46,897 bases of DNA from Streptococcus suis. Its GTDB lineage: Bacteria > Bacillota > Bacilli > Lactobacillales > Streptococcaceae. The stretch lies in assembly GCF_017601095.1 (NCBI RefSeq), contig NZ_JAGFUX010000013.1, forward strand, positions 1 through 46,897, given 5' to 3'. Of the stretch, positions 1 to 8,861 are shown piece after piece (position 1 is the first letter of the stretch; the number at the start of each line of letters is the position of its first letter). The notes beneath the pieces were generated by a model. That model was not told the DNA's origin, did not search any database, and was given only the letters and a program-made list of their open reading frames with translations. The translations under genes were made by a program, and so were the position numbers.

Positions 1-56
1 AGTCTACCTCTTCCTACTTTTGTTTTCATTCTACTACCTATATCAACTCCTGAACA

Positions 57-70
57 GGACATAAATGTCC
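57..70. other. Perfect 6-bp inverted repeat
   Basis: GGACAT-AA-ATGTCC is a perfect dyad in the non-coding edge of the window, just beyond the terminator of the glutamate-cysteine ligase gene. It could be an operator or small hairpin for a gene outside the window. Nothing visible here decides that. Confidence 0.3.
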
Positions 71-86
71 GATTACAAAAAAAAAA

Positions 87-121
87 TTCAAAAAAACTAA
101 ACCATTACTGGTCTAGTTTTT
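87..121 (-). terminator. Intrinsic terminator of the glutamate-cysteine ligase-like gene
   Basis: On the minus strand AAACTAGACC pairs with GGTTTAGTTT across a six-base loop and runs into a T tract. The stem includes the stop codon of the gene. The opposite strand is also T-rich after the stem, so it may work in both directions. Confidence 0.7.
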
Positions 122-1373
122 CTTTTAGAGATTGTAGATAAATTTCTTCCCCAAAATCACGCATTTGTAAGCCTTCTTCTGCAAGGAACACTAGTTCTTT
201 TGATAACTGATGCATCTGAGACTTTGTGGTTGAATCAAGATTTTTTTTCGAAAATATCTGACGCATTTGTGGGATATCAAATTCTTTTTCTTTATATAGG
301 GAATGGTTAGAGAGTAATTGTTCTGCCTTCGGACGATTGAAGAGCAGCCCTAATTGAAAGGCAGTTGGTAGAAAACTCTGATCAAATGGTTGTGCGCAAA
401 CACTTCTTAGCTCGACCGTGCTGCGGGTAGTTAGTAGCTGATAATGATAGGCTCGATGATATTGGATATCTTCGTTTTGCGGAATAAGAACGCTAGTTTG
501 ACCCAAAAGGTTTGTGGCTTGGACGCTCTCTGCTTGAAAATAGTCAGAGACGGTCATTGGAAGAAAGTAGTAATCAACCCCGTCTCGTTTGCAGCAAAAC
601 ATGGCGGACTGATCCAATACATTGAGGTAGTCATCCAGCTGATTAAACCCCCGATCAAATGGCCCAACATTTTTCGAAATGACCCCATGCATCGATTTCT
701 CCCACAAGAAGTCACGTGCTATCGTCAGCCCTTGAACAATCTCATCTTGGCCTGAATTGGCAAACAAATAGGCCTTTACAGGTTCCAAAAGGTTAAAAAA
801 ATTCAACACCGGCAAGACGGATGTTCGATCTACATCAAATTGTACTTGATTACCATGTATAAAGCCTGCATAGTCTAGAAAGACATGACAATCCTTTCTA
901 AACTTTCCAAGGGCTAAATAAGCCATTAGAAGTTTGTAGCGGCCTATTGGTATTGGACTGTAATCATTCTCCTTCCAATAAGGATGAAGCCCCTTGCCTT
1001 GTAGTTCATAGCCCTTTTCACTTAGAATACCTTGAATGATCGGGAGATAGTTTTGAAATCGATCTGCGATTTGGTGAAGATTACTAGCTTTTTCGAAAGC
1101 AATTTCAAGCGTGGTATAAGTGACTTCAAAAACAAGGATATCTTTTGCTGGCGTCTGAATGCCGATAATATTTCCTGTATCATCCCATGCAGTCGCAATT
1201 GCTTGCAGAGGGGCCATCAAGCCTCTCAGTAAGGAAACCATGTCTTGGCTCTTAGTTCCTCTACCAGCTTTTGAAACGATGGGAAACTCTAGTTCTACTC
1301 CGATGTATAGTTCATTTTCTTGTGGAATTGGCTGAATATAGCGCTTAAATAATAATTGTTTTGATAGAGACAA
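105..1373 (-). CDS. Glutamate--cysteine ligase family protein (GCS2-like)
   Basis: A 422-residue cytosolic protein resembling the GCS2 family of gamma-glutamylcysteine synthetases, which make the first intermediate of glutathione from glutamate and cysteine with ATP. The N-terminal segment ELYIGVELEFPIV (about residues 21-33) fits the family's glutamate-binding strand, and the length fits a stand-alone ligase rather than the fused GshAB protein. The start is TTG at 1371-1373, chosen because AAGGAGAGG lies just upstream and the next in-frame ATG is about 45 codons in. It is monocistronic, with its own promoter (1412-1440) inside the preceding terminator hairpin and its own terminator. No glutathione synthetase partner is visible, so the exact product is uncertain. 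Confidence 0.75.
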   Translation of the reverse strand: MSLSKQLLFKRYIQPIPQENELYIGVELEFPIVSKAGRGTKSQDMVSLLRGLMAPLQAIATAWDDTGNIIGIQTPAKDILVFEVTYTTLEIAFEKASNLHQIADRFQNYLPIIQGILSEKGYELQGKGLHPYWKENDYSPIPIGRYKLLMAYLALGKFRKDCHVFLDYAGFIHGNQVQFDVDRTSVLPVLNFFNLLEPVKAYLFANSGQDEIVQGLTIARDFLWEKSMHGVISKNVGPFDRGFNQLDDYLNVLDQSAMFCCKRDGVDYYFLPMTVSDYFQAESVQATNLLGQTSVLIPQNEDIQYHRAYHYQLLTTRSTVELRSVCAQPFDQSFLPTAFQLGLLFNRPKAEQLLSNHSLYKEKEFDIPQMRQIFSKKNLDSTTKSQMHQLSKELVFLAEEGLQMRDFGEEIYLQSLKEKLDQ

Positions 1374-1392
1374 GGTCCTCTCCTTACTTAAA

Positions 1393-1445
1393 AACGCCTG
1401 CTTACAAAATCATTCTATTTTAGAGTGATTTCGTAAACAAGCGTT
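1393..1445 (-). terminator. Long inverted repeat ending the S10-spc-alpha block
   Basis: Two 24-base arms (1393-1416 and 1422-1445) match at 20 positions, and on the minus-strand RNA three of the four differences become G-U pairs. The RNA stem is followed by a short U run. It lies after rplQ and the L17DE-like element and is the first strong terminator after secY. It also contains the promoter of the next gene. Confidence 0.75.
1412..1440 (-). promoter_or_regulatory. Promoter of the glutamate-cysteine ligase-like gene
   Basis: On the minus strand TTGTTT (1435-1440) and TAGAAT (1412-1417) are separated by 17 bases, a good sigma-A arrangement. It lies wholly inside the inverted repeat that terminates rplQ. 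The predicted start is about 30 bases before the TTG start codon. Confidence 0.6.
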
Positions 1446-1458
1446 ACGTCTATTCTGA

Positions 1459-1540
1459 TGAGTGTTACCGCTGGGCAGAAGCCCAGCAGTAGACCAGAGC
1501 TAGACTAAGAATAGTAACTATTCCATCATCATAACACTCA
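1459..1540 (-). ncRNA. L17 downstream element-like RNA in the rplQ 3' UTR
   Basis: A compact multi-branch RNA. The closing stem TGAGTGTTA/TAACACTCA encloses GAATAG-TTA-CTATTC and GCTGGGC-TTCT-GCCCAGC, with a third weak hairpin between them. It begins about 20 bases after the rplQ stop. The Rfam motif L17DE is known from lactic acid bacteria in this position, directly downstream of the L17 gene. I assign it on position and architecture from memory, without a covariance-model search. Confidence 0.75.
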
Positions 1541-1556
1541 ACAAAATTGATGATTA

Positions 1557-1943
1557 TTAAACTAATTCAATGATAGCCATTGGGGCTGCATCGCCACGAC
1601 GTGGTTCAGTTTTAAGAATACGAGTGTATCCACCGTTGCGTTCTGCATAACGAGGTGCGATTTCTGAGAACAATTTTTGAAGTGCTGTAGTAGAAGTGTA
1701 CTTATCAGTAGCTTCATCATAGTTTTCAGATGCGATTTCGTTACGTACAAATGCAGCTGCCTGACGACGAGCGTGCAAATCACCACGTTTACCAAGTGTG
1801 ATCATTTTTTCAACTGTTTTACGGATTTCTTTAGCACGAGCTTCAGTTGTAACGATTGATTCGTTGATCAAAAGGTCTGTCGTCAAATCGCGCAACATTG
1901 CTTTACGTTGTGAGCTAGTGCGTCCTAGTTTACGGTATGCCAT
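1557..1943 (-). CDS. rplQ: 50S ribosomal protein L17
   Basis: L17 of the large subunit, which binds 23S rRNA near the exit-tunnel side. The 128-residue sequence starts [19 protein letters not shown], the standard L17 N-terminus with the conserved Arg/Ser stretch, and ends IIELV as in other streptococci. It follows rpoA by 14 bases and is the last gene of the alpha segment. Its 3' UTR carries the L17DE-like RNA and then a long terminator hairpin. AGGAGG precedes the ATG. Confidence 0.98.
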   Translation of the reverse strand: MAYRKLGRTSSQRKAMLRDLTTDLLINESIVTTEARAKEIRKTVEKMITLGKRGDLHARRQAAAFVRNEIASENYDEATDKYTSTTALQKLFSEIAPRYAERNGGYTRILKTEPRRGDAAPMAIIELV

Positions 1944-1957
1944 GATTTCCTCCTATA

Positions 1958-2896
1958 TTATTTATCTTTCTTCAATCCAAGACCGAGATCAGCCAATTTA
2001 ACTTTGACTTCTTCAAGACTCTTACGGCCAAGATTGCGTACTTTCATCATTTCTGGCTCAGATTTCTCTGTCAAATCAAATACAGTATTGATTCCTGCAC
2101 GTTTCAAACAGTTGTAAGAACGTACTGAGAGATCCAATTCTTCAATTGTGCGGTCTAACATCTTATCATCGGAAGCCACTTCAGTTTCTTTCATCACTTC
2201 TGCAGATTTTGCAACCTCAGTCAAGTCTGTAAAGAGACCCAAATGTTCCATCAAGATACGAGCAGATAGGCCAAGGGCATCTTCTGGCACAATTGTACCA
2301 TTGGTCATGATTTCAAGTGTTAGTTTGTCAAAACCATCATTGCTACCAACGCGAGCTGGTTCAACTTGGTAATTAACTTTTTTCACTGGCGTGTAGATTG
2401 AATCCACAGCAAGTGTACCTACTGGTGCATCATCTTTTTTGTTTCCTTCAGCTGGAACATAGCCTCGACCTGAATTTACTTTAAGAACTGCTTTGAAGCT
2501 TGCTCCCTCAGCAATGGTGAAGAGATGATGATCAGGGTTTACAATTTCAATATCACTGTCTGTTAGAATATCGCCTGCAGTTACATCTGCTGGACCCACC
2601 ACATCAAGTTCAATCGTCTTTTCGTCTTCGACATAAGATTTTACAGAAATCCCTTTGATGTTAAGAATGATTTGCATAACATCTTCACGAACACCTGGAA
2701 CGGTATCGAATTCGTGCAATACTCCATCAATTTTAATTGAAGTTACAGCAGCTCCTGGAAGAGATGCCAAAAGTACGCGACGAAGAGAATTTCCGAGAGT
2801 TGTGCCGTAACCACGCTCAAGTGGTTCGATTACAAATCTACCAAAATCTTTATTTTCATCAATTTTTGTTATAGTTGGTTTTTCAAACTCAATCAT
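1958..2896 (-). CDS. rpoA: RNA polymerase subunit alpha
   Basis: Alpha subunit of RNA polymerase: scaffold for beta and beta' assembly and target of activators and UP elements. The 312-residue protein has the N-terminal dimerisation domain (about 1-230, beginning [21 protein letters not shown]) and a C-terminal DNA-binding domain (about 245-312) containing [16 protein letters not shown] and the [11 protein letters not shown] helix. Full length for Firmicutes. It sits between rpsK and rplQ, so polymerase supply is coupled to ribosomal protein supply. Confidence 0.99.
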   Translation of the reverse strand: MIEFEKPTITKIDENKDFGRFVIEPLERGYGTTLGNSLRRVLLASLPGAAVTSIKIDGVLHEFDTVPGVREDVMQIILNIKGISVKSYVEDEKTIELDVVGPADVTAGDILTDSDIEIVNPDHHLFTIAEGASFKAVLKVNSGRGYVPAEGNKKDDAPVGTLAVDSIYTPVKKVNYQVEPARVGSNDGFDKLTLEIMTNGTIVPEDALGLSARILMEHLGLFTDLTEVAKSAEVMKETEVASDDKMLDRTIEELDLSVRSYNCLKRAGINTVFDLTEKSEPEMMKVRNLGRKSLEEVKVKLADLGLGLKKDK

Positions 2897-2940
2897 TTCC
2901 TACTCCCTCTTAAACGAAAAGCTGTGTATGGTTTGTATGA

Positions 2941-3324
2941 TTATACACGGCGACGTTTTGGAGGACGAGCACCATTGTGTGGTACAGGAGTCACATCACG
3001 AATTGCTGTTACTTCAAGACCAGCGGCAGCAAGAGCGCGGATAGCAGACTCACGACCTGAACCTGGGCCTTTAACGGTAACTTCAACTGTTTTAAGACCG
3101 TGTTCTTGTGCAGATTTAGCCGCAGCTTCAGCAGCCATTTGAGCAGCAAATGGTGTAGATTTACGAGAACCTTTGAAACCAAGAGCGCCAGCTGATGACC
3201 AAGCAAGAGCGTTACCATGCACATCAGTAATCATAACAATAGTGTTATTAAATGTTGCGTGAATATGAGCAATACCAGATTCGATATTCTTTTTCACACG
3301 ACGTTTACGTGTTGGTTTAGCCAA
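2941..3324 (-). CDS. rpsK: 30S ribosomal protein S11
   Basis: S11 of the 30S platform, contacting 16S rRNA near the E site. The 127 residues begin [20 protein letters not shown] and contain the family core [11 protein letters not shown] and [15 protein letters not shown] at the C-terminus. It follows rpsM by 17 bases and precedes rpoA by 44 in the alpha segment. The ATG has AGGAGGTAG upstream. Confidence 0.98.
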   Translation of the reverse strand: MAKPTRKRRVKKNIESGIAHIHATFNNTIVMITDVHGNALAWSSAGALGFKGSRKSTPFAAQMAAEAAAKSAQEHGLKTVEVTVKGPGSGRESAIRALAAAGLEVTAIRDVTPVPHNGARPPKRRRV

Positions 3325-3341
3325 TTTTTCTACCTCCTATT

Positions 3342-3707
3342 TTATTTTTTCTTACCTGCGATCGCAACAGCTTTACCTTTACGAGTGCGGGCATTGTTCT
3401 TAGTGTTTTGTCCACGGACAGGAAGTCCACGACGGTGACGGATACCACGGTATGAACCGATTTCCATCAAACGTTTGATGTTCAAGTTAACTTCACGACG
3501 GAGGTCACCTTCAACTTTGATTGCATCAACTTCACGACGGATAGCGTCTTCTTGATCAGGTGTCAAGTCTTTTACGCGAACATCTTCTGAAATACCTGCA
3601 GCAGCAAGAATTTTTTTAGAAGTTGCGAGACCGATACCGTAAACATAAGTCAATGAAATAACTACACGTTTGTCATTTGGAATGTCAACTCCAGCAATAC
3701 GAGCCAT
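3342..3707 (-). CDS. rpsM: 30S ribosomal protein S13
   Basis: S13 of the 30S head, part of the intersubunit bridges and P-site tRNA contacts. The 121 residues begin [15 protein letters not shown] and include the helix-two-turn-helix region ([14 protein letters not shown]) and the basic tail [10 protein letters not shown] with [11 protein letters not shown]. It lies 19 bases after rpmJ and before rpsK. Confidence 0.98.
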   Translation of the reverse strand: MARIAGVDIPNDKRVVISLTYVYGIGLATSKKILAAAGISEDVRVKDLTPDQEDAIRREVDAIKVEGDLRREVNLNIKRLMEIGSYRGIRHRRGLPVRGQNTKNNARTRKGKAVAIAGKKK

Positions 3708-3726
3708 GTTTTCTCCTTTCTATTTC

Positions 3727-3843
3727 TTAACCTTGACGTTGCTTGTGTTTAGGGTTTGCTGGGCAAATCACCATAACACGACCATTACGACGAATAACTT
3801 TGCAGTATTCGCAAATTGGTTTGACCGATGGTCTTACTTTCAT
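3727..3843 (-). CDS. rpmJ: 50S ribosomal protein L36 (zinc-binding type)
   Basis: A 38-residue protein: [14 protein letters not shown], then [17 protein letters not shown], then KHKQRQG. The four zinc ligands of the C+ form are present: C11, C14, C27 and H32. L36 stabilises 23S rRNA near the GTPase centre. It sits at its standard place between infA and rpsM. GGAGGG lies a suitable distance before the ATG at 3841-3843. Confidence 0.97.
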
Positions 3844-3867
3844 GTTTAATCCCTCCAAGTATTTCGA

Positions 3868-4086
3868 CTATTTAAAGCGGTATGTGATACGGCCACGCGT
3901 CAAGTCGTAAGGACTAAGCTCAACAGTTACACGGTCACCGACTAAAATACGGATGTAGTTTTTACGGATTTTTCCTGAAACAGTTGCAAGGACTTGGTGC
4001 CCATTTTCCAACTCAACAGTGAACATAGCATTAGGCATAGTATCGACTACTTTACCTTCAATTTCAATCACATCTTCTTTTGCCAT
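3868..4086 (-). CDS. infA: Translation initiation factor IF-1
   Basis: IF-1, the 72-residue OB-fold factor that blocks the A site during 30S initiation. The sequence [20 protein letters not shown], then [21 protein letters not shown] and [23 protein letters not shown], has the family's standard motifs and length. It lies 24 bases before rpmJ and is preceded by its own promoter (4164-4192), so the alpha segment may be fired separately from adk and secY. Confidence 0.98.
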
Positions 4087-4163
4087 GCAAAAGTATCCCC
4101 TCTCTAAATTTCGATTTGATGCCCTCTGAACACAGAGGTAACAATTATAAGTCAGACTAGGCT

Positions 4164-4192
4164 ATTTTATCATGTTTGTCAACAAAACGCAA
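4164..4192 (-). promoter_or_regulatory. Promoter upstream of infA-rpmJ-rpsM-rpsK-rpoA-rplQ
   Basis: On the minus strand TTGCGT and TAAAAT lie 17 bases apart, with a TG one base before the -10 (extended -10). A nested alternative, TTGACA with TAGTCT at 17 bases, overlaps it. The site is about 80 bases upstream of the infA ATG, after the adk stop. Confidence 0.6.
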
Positions 4193-4207
4193 GCCTAATC
4201 CCTTTAA

Positions 4208-4849
4208 TTATTTCAAATTTGTTAAAACTGTATCAATCGCACCAAAAACCACTTCGATATCTTGATCACCTTCGATATCATGAACCAAACCTTTGTTTCG
4301 GTAATGGTCAATGATTGGCTGACCTTGTGCAATATTGACTTCTAAACGGCGTTGTACAGATTCCGGTTTATCATCTTCACGTTGGTAGAAATCTTCTTCT
4401 TTGTAATCGCCAACTGGTGGGTTGAAGATCTTATGGAAGGTTTCACCTGTTTCCTTATGAATGATACGACCGCTTAGACGCTCGACCAATTTTGCAGGGT
4501 CGATTTCAATGTTAATCACCCCTTGCAATTCAATGCCCAAATCTACCAAACTTGCATCCAAGGCATGTGCTTGCTCAATCGTGCGTGGATAACCATCCAA
4601 CAAGAAACCTTTTTCTTTGATGTCGTCTTGTAGCAAACGTTCTTTAACAATACCGTTGGTCACTTCATCTGGTACTAAATCGCCCTTGTCGATGTATGAC
4701 TTAGCTAAAAGTCCCATTTCAGTTTGATTGGCCATTGCTGCACGGAACATATCTCCAGTGGAAATATGAGCAACATTAAATTTTTCAACAATCTTTGCGG
4801 CTTGAGTGCCCTTGCCTGCACCTGGTAAGCCCATGATTAAAAGATTCAT
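4208..4849 (-). CDS. adk: Adenylate kinase
   Basis: Interconverts ATP + AMP and 2 ADP in the cytosol. The 213-residue protein has the P-loop GLPGAGKGT (residues 7-15), the AMP-binding STGDMFR region, and a LID segment (about 123-160, [19 protein letters not shown]) that lacks the zinc cysteines found in Bacillus adenylate kinase. It lies between secY and infA as in other Firmicutes, but a strong hairpin at 4912-4956 separates it from secY. Confidence 0.98.
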   Translation of the reverse strand: MNLLIMGLPGAGKGTQAAKIVEKFNVAHISTGDMFRAAMANQTEMGLLAKSYIDKGDLVPDEVTNGIVKERLLQDDIKEKGFLLDGYPRTIEQAHALDASLVDLGIELQGVINIEIDPAKLVERLSGRIIHKETGETFHKIFNPPVGDYKEEDFYQREDDKPESVQRRLEVNIAQGQPIIDHYRNKGLVHDIEGDQDIEVVFGAIDTVLTNLK

Positions 4850-4900
4850 GACAAACTCCTTATTTTGTTTTCACATAAATTTGCCACTCTTGACAAACTT

Positions 4901-4956
4901 ATCTAAAAACAAAATAGGAGCTAGACGACAAACCATCGTCATTTCAGCTCCTATTT
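4901..4956 (-). terminator. Terminator-like hairpin between secY and adk
   Basis: AAATAGGAGCT (4912-4922) pairs with AGCTCCTATTT (4946-4956), with an inner GACGA/TCGTC stem. On the minus strand the stem runs into TTTTGTTTTT. It probably ends or attenuates spc transcription after secY. A small palindrome, TTCCCTTTAAGGGAA, lies at 4962-4976. Confidence 0.7.
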
Positions 4957-4988
4957 CAAAATTCCCTTAAAGGGAAGTGACCAGCAAG

Positions 4989-6299
4989 CTAGTCTGTAAT
5001 TTCCATAAAACCTACATATTTTCTCTTAAGAAGGTAGCCTTCCAATTGCTTGATACCTTCGATACTTGTCATAATGACGATGATCAGACTGGTACCAAGG
5101 AAAGCGATGTTTGAAGATAATCCAAATAGATTTTGGGCCAAGATTGGGAGAAGGGCAATGAAGCTCAAGAAGAGTGAGCCAATCGCTGCCAATCGCTTCA
5201 AGAGGGTTGAAAGATATTTCTCTGTTCCATTTCCTGGACGAACACCGTGGATGTATGCAGCACTCTTTTGCAAACTTTCCGCAGTTTTCTCAGGGTTAAC
5301 CTGAACAAAAGTATAGAAGAAAGTAAACAGAATGATTAGTAAGGCATAAACAACCATACCTTTAACGGTTGAATAATCAAAGTATTCCTGAACATTCAAT
5401 AACCAACCAATACTACGGTTTTGACTTGCTAAGAATTGAATGATTGAAGTTGGAATCGCAGTGATGGAACCTGCAAAGATAACAGGGATAACACCAGCTG
5501 GGTTCAGCTTCAAGGGCAAGTAAGAACTAGACGGTGCGCCTTGAGCGCGTTTGGTGTACTGAATTGGAATTTTGTATTCAGCTTGTTGAACAAAGGTTGT
5601 AAAGTAGATTACCACTAAGATCAAGACTACTAAAATCGCTACATAAATCGCAGACTCTACTAAACGACTGGACTCAATGTTAATGAAGCGATCTTCATAG
5701 ATTTCATAAAAGGTTCCTGGCAATGATGAAATGATACCAGCAAAGATAATCATTGATGTACCATTTCCATAGCCCTTATCAGAAATCAATTCACCCAACC
5801 AGGAAACGATAACCGATCCTGTTGTCAGAATAGATCCGATAATGAGATAGGTTTTCCAATCCAAAGGCATGGATGTCAACTTCGCTCCAGATAGAGCGTT
5901 GAAGCTGGCAGTAATACCGATTGATTGAACAAAGGCCAGAACAACTGAAATGTATCGAGTAGCTTGATTTAGTTTTCGCCGACCGACCTCTCCTTGTCTG
6001 CCCCATTCTACAAATTTTGGAAGAATATCCATTTGTAGGAGCTGAACAATGATGGATGCGGTAATGTATGGACTCACCCCAAGTGCAAATACAGAGAAGT
6101 TTCGCATGGCGTTACCAGAGACCAAACTCAACATGTTCAAAAACGGTACATTTGAGAGGGCCTCTAGGCTTTTTGCATTGACACCTGGAACAGTAATGTG
6201 AGTCCCGATTCGGAAGACAAAAAGGATAAACAAGGTAAAAAGAATCTTTTTACGTACGTTTTTGACCTTTAAGGCATCTTTTAAAAGTTTAAAAAACAT
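4989..6299 (-). CDS. secY: Preprotein translocase subunit SecY
   Basis: The channel subunit of the Sec translocon in the cytoplasmic membrane. The 436-residue protein begins MFFKLLKDALKVKNVRKKIL and shows ten hydrophobic segments, a plug-like region (GVNAKSLEALSNVPFLNMLSL is split by the first loop) and the cytoplasmic loop YIHGVRPGNGTEKYL that contacts SecA or ribosomes. It follows rplO by 13 bases. This is the housekeeping SecY of the spc operon, not the accessory SecY2. Confidence 0.98.
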   Translation of the reverse strand: MFFKLLKDALKVKNVRKKILFTLFILFVFRIGTHITVPGVNAKSLEALSNVPFLNMLSLVSGNAMRNFSVFALGVSPYITASIIVQLLQMDILPKFVEWGRQGEVGRRKLNQATRYISVVLAFVQSIGITASFNALSGAKLTSMPLDWKTYLIIGSILTTGSVIVSWLGELISDKGYGNGTSMIIFAGIISSLPGTFYEIYEDRFINIESSRLVESAIYVAILVVLILVVIYFTTFVQQAEYKIPIQYTKRAQGAPSSSYLPLKLNPAGVIPVIFAGSITAIPTSIIQFLASQNRSIGWLLNVQEYFDYSTVKGMVVYALLIILFTFFYTFVQVNPEKTAESLQKSAAYIHGVRPGNGTEKYLSTLLKRLAAIGSLFLSFIALLPILAQNLFGLSSNIAFLGTSLIIVIMTSIEGIKQLEGYLLKRKYVGFMEITD

Positions 6300-6312
6300 A
6301 GGCTGTCACCTC

Positions 6313-6753
6313 TTAGATGACTTCTACTGAGCCACCTTTAGAAGTGATTGCTTCTTCAGCTGATTTAGAGAATTTAGCAGCTTTAACTGTCAATTTCTTC
6401 GTCAATTCGCCGTTACCAAGAATCTTGATTCCTGATTTTTCAGCTTTAACGATTCCAGCTTCGATAAGCACAACTGGTGTTACTTCTGCACCATCTTCAA
6501 AAGCGTTCAATTGATCAAGGTTAACGATTGCGTACTCTTTAGCGTTGATGTTTGTGAAACCACGTTTTGGAAGACGACGGAACAATGGAGTTTGTCCACC
6601 TTCAAAACCTGGGCGAACACCGCCACCGCTACGAGCTTTTTGACCTTTTTGACCACGGCCAGAAGTTTTACCGTTACCTGATGATGTACCACGACCTACA
6701 CGGTTGCGGACTTTACGAGAACCTGTTGCAGGTTGCAATTCATGAAGTTTCAT
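6313..6753 (-). CDS. rplO: 50S ribosomal protein L15
   Basis: L15, a late-assembling 23S rRNA-binding protein. The true start is the ATG at 6751-6753 ([22 protein letters not shown]), preceded by AGAGGAG. A longer frame reaching 6870 adds 39 residues that no L15 has. The product is 146 residues, with the glycine-rich N-terminal extension ([21 protein letters not shown] begins near residue 24) typical of L15. Confidence 0.97.
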   Translation of the reverse strand: MKLHELQPATGSRKVRNRVGRGTSSGNGKTSGRGQKGQKARSGGGVRPGFEGGQTPLFRRLPKRGFTNINAKEYAIVNLDQLNAFEDGAEVTPVVLIEAGIVKAEKSGIKILGNGELTKKLTVKAAKFSKSAEEAITSKGGSVEVI

Positions 6754-6830
6754 TATTTTTTCTCCTCTTTTTTCAATGCTAGCGCCTGTGGAGACCAAAG
6801 AGTCTTCTTCCACAAACTCGCCACTATACT

Positions 6831-6873
6831 GACAGTAAGTCGCAAAGATTTCTCTATGCGACTTCGTCAATTG
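6831..6873 (-). repeat. Perfect 8-bp hairpin between rpmD and rplO
   Basis: AAGTCGCA and TGCGACTT pair, with an outer TGAC/GTCA step. The 174-base gap between rpmD and rplO is long for this operon, and a second hairpin (TGTGGA/TCCACA) lies around 6788-6816. No U tract follows, so it is more likely an RNA processing or stability structure than a terminator. Confidence 0.5.
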
Positions 6874-6927
6874 TTTAATTATTTAGAAGTTGCACAAACT
6901 AGGTTTGGCAGAACCAAGTACAAAGAC

Positions 6928-7110
6928 TTAGTTTACTTCTTCGACAGTTACCAAGTGAGAGATAGCGTTTACCATACCAAGGATAGCTGGGTTATCTTCC
7001 TTAACAACTGAGCTGTTCAATTTACCAAGTCCAAGTGCAACAACTGTTTTACGTTGTTCTGGTTTGCGACCGATTGGAGACTTAGTCAAAGTGATTTTAA
7101 TTTGAGCCAT
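6928..7110 (-). CDS. rpmD: 50S ribosomal protein L30
   Basis: L30, 60 residues: [20 protein letters not shown], then [20 protein letters not shown] and a short C-terminal strand. This is the usual short ferredoxin-like L30 of Firmicutes. It follows rpsE by 14 bases. Confidence 0.97.
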   Translation of the reverse strand: MAQIKITLTKSPIGRKPEQRKTVVALGLGKLNSSVVKEDNPAILGMVNAISHLVTVEEVN

Positions 7111-7124
7111 GAGTATCTCCTTTC

Positions 7125-7619
7125 TTATGCTAAATCAGAAACTGAAATGCCACGAAGTGCAGCCACTTCTTCAGCACGTTTCAATTGTTTCAAACCTTCA
7201 ACTGTTGCGCGAACGATGTTGATTGGTGTGTTTGAACCAAGTGACTTAGACGTCACATCTGCGATACCTGCCAATTCGATTACGGCACGAGTTGCACCAC
7301 CGGCAGCAACTCCAGAACCTTCTGCAGCAGGTTTCAACAATACACGAGCGCCGCCAAATTCTGAGCGAACTTCGTGAGGAATTGTTGTACCAACCATTGG
7401 TACTTCAATCATGTTTTTCTTAGCAGATTCAACTGCTTTACGGATAGCTTCTGGTACTTCTTGAGCTTTACCAGTACCGAAACCTACGCGACCGTTACGG
7501 TCACCAACAACCACAAGAGCTGCAAAACGAAGACGACGTCCACCTTTAACAACTTTTGTAACACGGTTGATGGCTACTACGCGTTCTTCAATTTCAACTG
7601 CGTTATCTTTGAATGCCAT
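7125..7619 (-). CDS. rpsE: 30S ribosomal protein S5
   Basis: S5 at the mRNA entry and decoding region, involved in accuracy and helicase activity of the 30S. The 164 residues contain the N-terminal double-stranded-RNA-binding fold ([20 protein letters not shown], then [14 protein letters not shown]) and the C-terminal domain ending RGISVSDLA. It lies 18 bases after rplR and 14 before rpmD. Confidence 0.98.
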   Translation of the reverse strand: MAFKDNAVEIEERVVAINRVTKVVKGGRRLRFAALVVVGDRNGRVGFGTGKAQEVPEAIRKAVESAKKNMIEVPMVGTTIPHEVRSEFGGARVLLKPAAEGSGVAAGGATRAVIELAGIADVTSKSLGSNTPINIVRATVEGLKQLKRAEEVAALRGISVSDLA

Positions 7620-7637
7620 TTCTTAGTGTCCTCCCTA

Positions 7638-7994
7638 TTAGAATTTCAATCCGTTTTCACGAGCTGATTCAGCCAAAGCTTTCACACGTCCGTGATAGAG
7701 ATATCCACCGCGGTCAAAGACCACTTCAGAAATACCTTTAGCTACCGCGCGTTCAGCAACGAGTTTACCTACAACAACAGCTTGTTCTGTCTTAGTACCT
7801 TTTGAAACTTCTTTATCAAGAGTAGAAGCGCTTGCGAGCGTTACACCCGCTACGTCATCAATCACTTGAGCGTAGATGCCTGTATTAGAACGGAAAATGT
7901 TCAAACGTGGGCGAGCAGCAGTTCCAGAGATTTTACCGCGAACGCGACGGTGGCGTTTTTGGCGGATTTTGTTTTTATCTGGTTTTGAAATCAC
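7638..7994 (-). CDS. rplR: 50S ribosomal protein L18
   Basis: L18 binds 5S rRNA and carries it into the 50S subunit. I place the start at the GTG at 7992-7994, giving [20 protein letters not shown] and 118 residues. AAGAGG lies eight bases before this GTG, while a GTG three codons earlier overlaps that ribosome-binding site. The basic N-terminus and the [20 protein letters not shown] tail are diagnostic. Upstream lies rplF. Confidence 0.95.
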   Translation of the reverse strand: MISKPDKNKIRQKRHRRVRGKISGTAARPRLNIFRSNTGIYAQVIDDVAGVTLASASTLDKEVSKGTKTEQAVVVGKLVAERAVAKGISEVVFDRGGYLYHGRVKALAESARENGLKF

Positions 7995-8082
7995 AATATT
8001 CACCTCTTAATGTATGATTCTGTTTCTTGCGAAACAATTTGAGAAATAGTCAGCCAGGTGGCTAAGCCACCTCAGCAAGCTA

Positions 8083-8619
8083 TTATTTACCTGTTTTACC
8101 TTCTTTACGGCGAACAAATTCACCAACGTAGCGAATACCTTTACCTTTGTATGGCTCAGGAGCGCGAAGGCTACGGATGTAAGCTGCTGTTTGACCAACA
8201 ACTTCTTTGTTGATACCAGACACGACGATTTGTGTTGGTGTTGGAACTTCAAATGTAATACCTTCTGGTGCAACCACTTCATCTGGGTGTGATTTACCAA
8301 CAGCAAGTGTCAATTTGTTACCAGCCAATTGAGCACGGTAACCGACACCACGCATTTCAAGTTCTTTTTTGAAGCCTTCAGAAACACCAACAACCATGTT
8401 GTTGAGGTTAGCACGGCTAGTACCGTGAATAGTCTTCATTTCTTTTGAATCATTTGGACGGTGAAGAGTTACTTCTGCACCTTCCACACGGATTTCAATA
8501 GCAGTTGGGAATTCACGAGTCAATTCCCCTTTAGGTCCTTTTACAGTTACCACGCCGTTCTTTTGAGCAAGCTCAACGCCAGCAGGCAATGTAATTACTT
8601 TATTACCAATACGTGACAT
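8083..8619 (-). CDS. rplF: 50S ribosomal protein L6
   Basis: L6 sits near the sarcin-ricin loop and the factor-binding site. The 178 residues start [19 protein letters not shown], show the two repeated L6 folds, and end with the conserved [20 protein letters not shown]. It is separated from rpsH by 242 bases that hold a hairpin and an inverted copy of repeat R. That gap is unusual for this operon. Confidence 0.98.
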   Translation of the reverse strand: MSRIGNKVITLPAGVELAQKNGVVTVKGPKGELTREFPTAIEIRVEGAEVTLHRPNDSKEMKTIHGTSRANLNNMVVGVSEGFKKELEMRGVGYRAQLAGNKLTLAVGKSHPDEVVAPEGITFEVPTPTQIVVSGINKEVVGQTAAYIRSLRAPEPYKGKGIRYVGEFVRRKEGKTGK

Positions 8620-8674
8620 ATTTTTAATTCTCCTGTTAAATTATCAGGCCGTCAAGCGACCAGTTTTCACGGGG

Positions 8675-8714
8675 GCTCATTTAAACACGGACAATAGCCC
8701 GTGTTCGATTGAGC
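8675..8714. repeat. Hairpin in the rpsH-rplF gap
   Basis: GCTCA/TGAGC forms the outer stem and AACACGG/CCGTGTT the inner one. It lies next to repeat copy R4, between that copy and the rplF start. No T tract follows, so termination is unlikely. Confidence 0.5.
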
Positions 8715-8724
8715 ATGGTTTTAT

Positions 8725-8855
8725 GATACCTTCAAATCAAATCATTCGATTCGAACCCGAGCTGTGACCTGTGTGAAAAAGATAAATCAAACTTGAATGC
8801 AAGCATTCTTCGTTTGATTTCCTATTTTCACTTGGGTCACTACGCTCTCAGTATC
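8725..8855 (-). repeat. Repeat family R, copy R4 (inverted), between rpsH and rplF
   Basis: 131 bp bounded by ATGATAC and GTATCAT. On the minus strand it forms nested stems: GTGACC/GGTCAC, GTGAAAA/TTTTTCAC, AAATCAAAC/GTTTGATTT and GAATGC/GCATTC. The layout matches copies R1, R2, R3 and R5, but the arms differ with their partners. It is the best-paired copy. Confidence 0.8.
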
Positions 8856-8861
8856 ATCAAA

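Noticed and set aside
4889..4903. TTGACA-like sequence near adk as a promoter
   Set aside because: It is on the plus strand, where no gene follows.
6754..6870. N-terminal extension of L15
   Set aside because: The extra 39 codons cover hairpins, and no L15 has them. The ATG at 6753 has AGAGGAG upstream.
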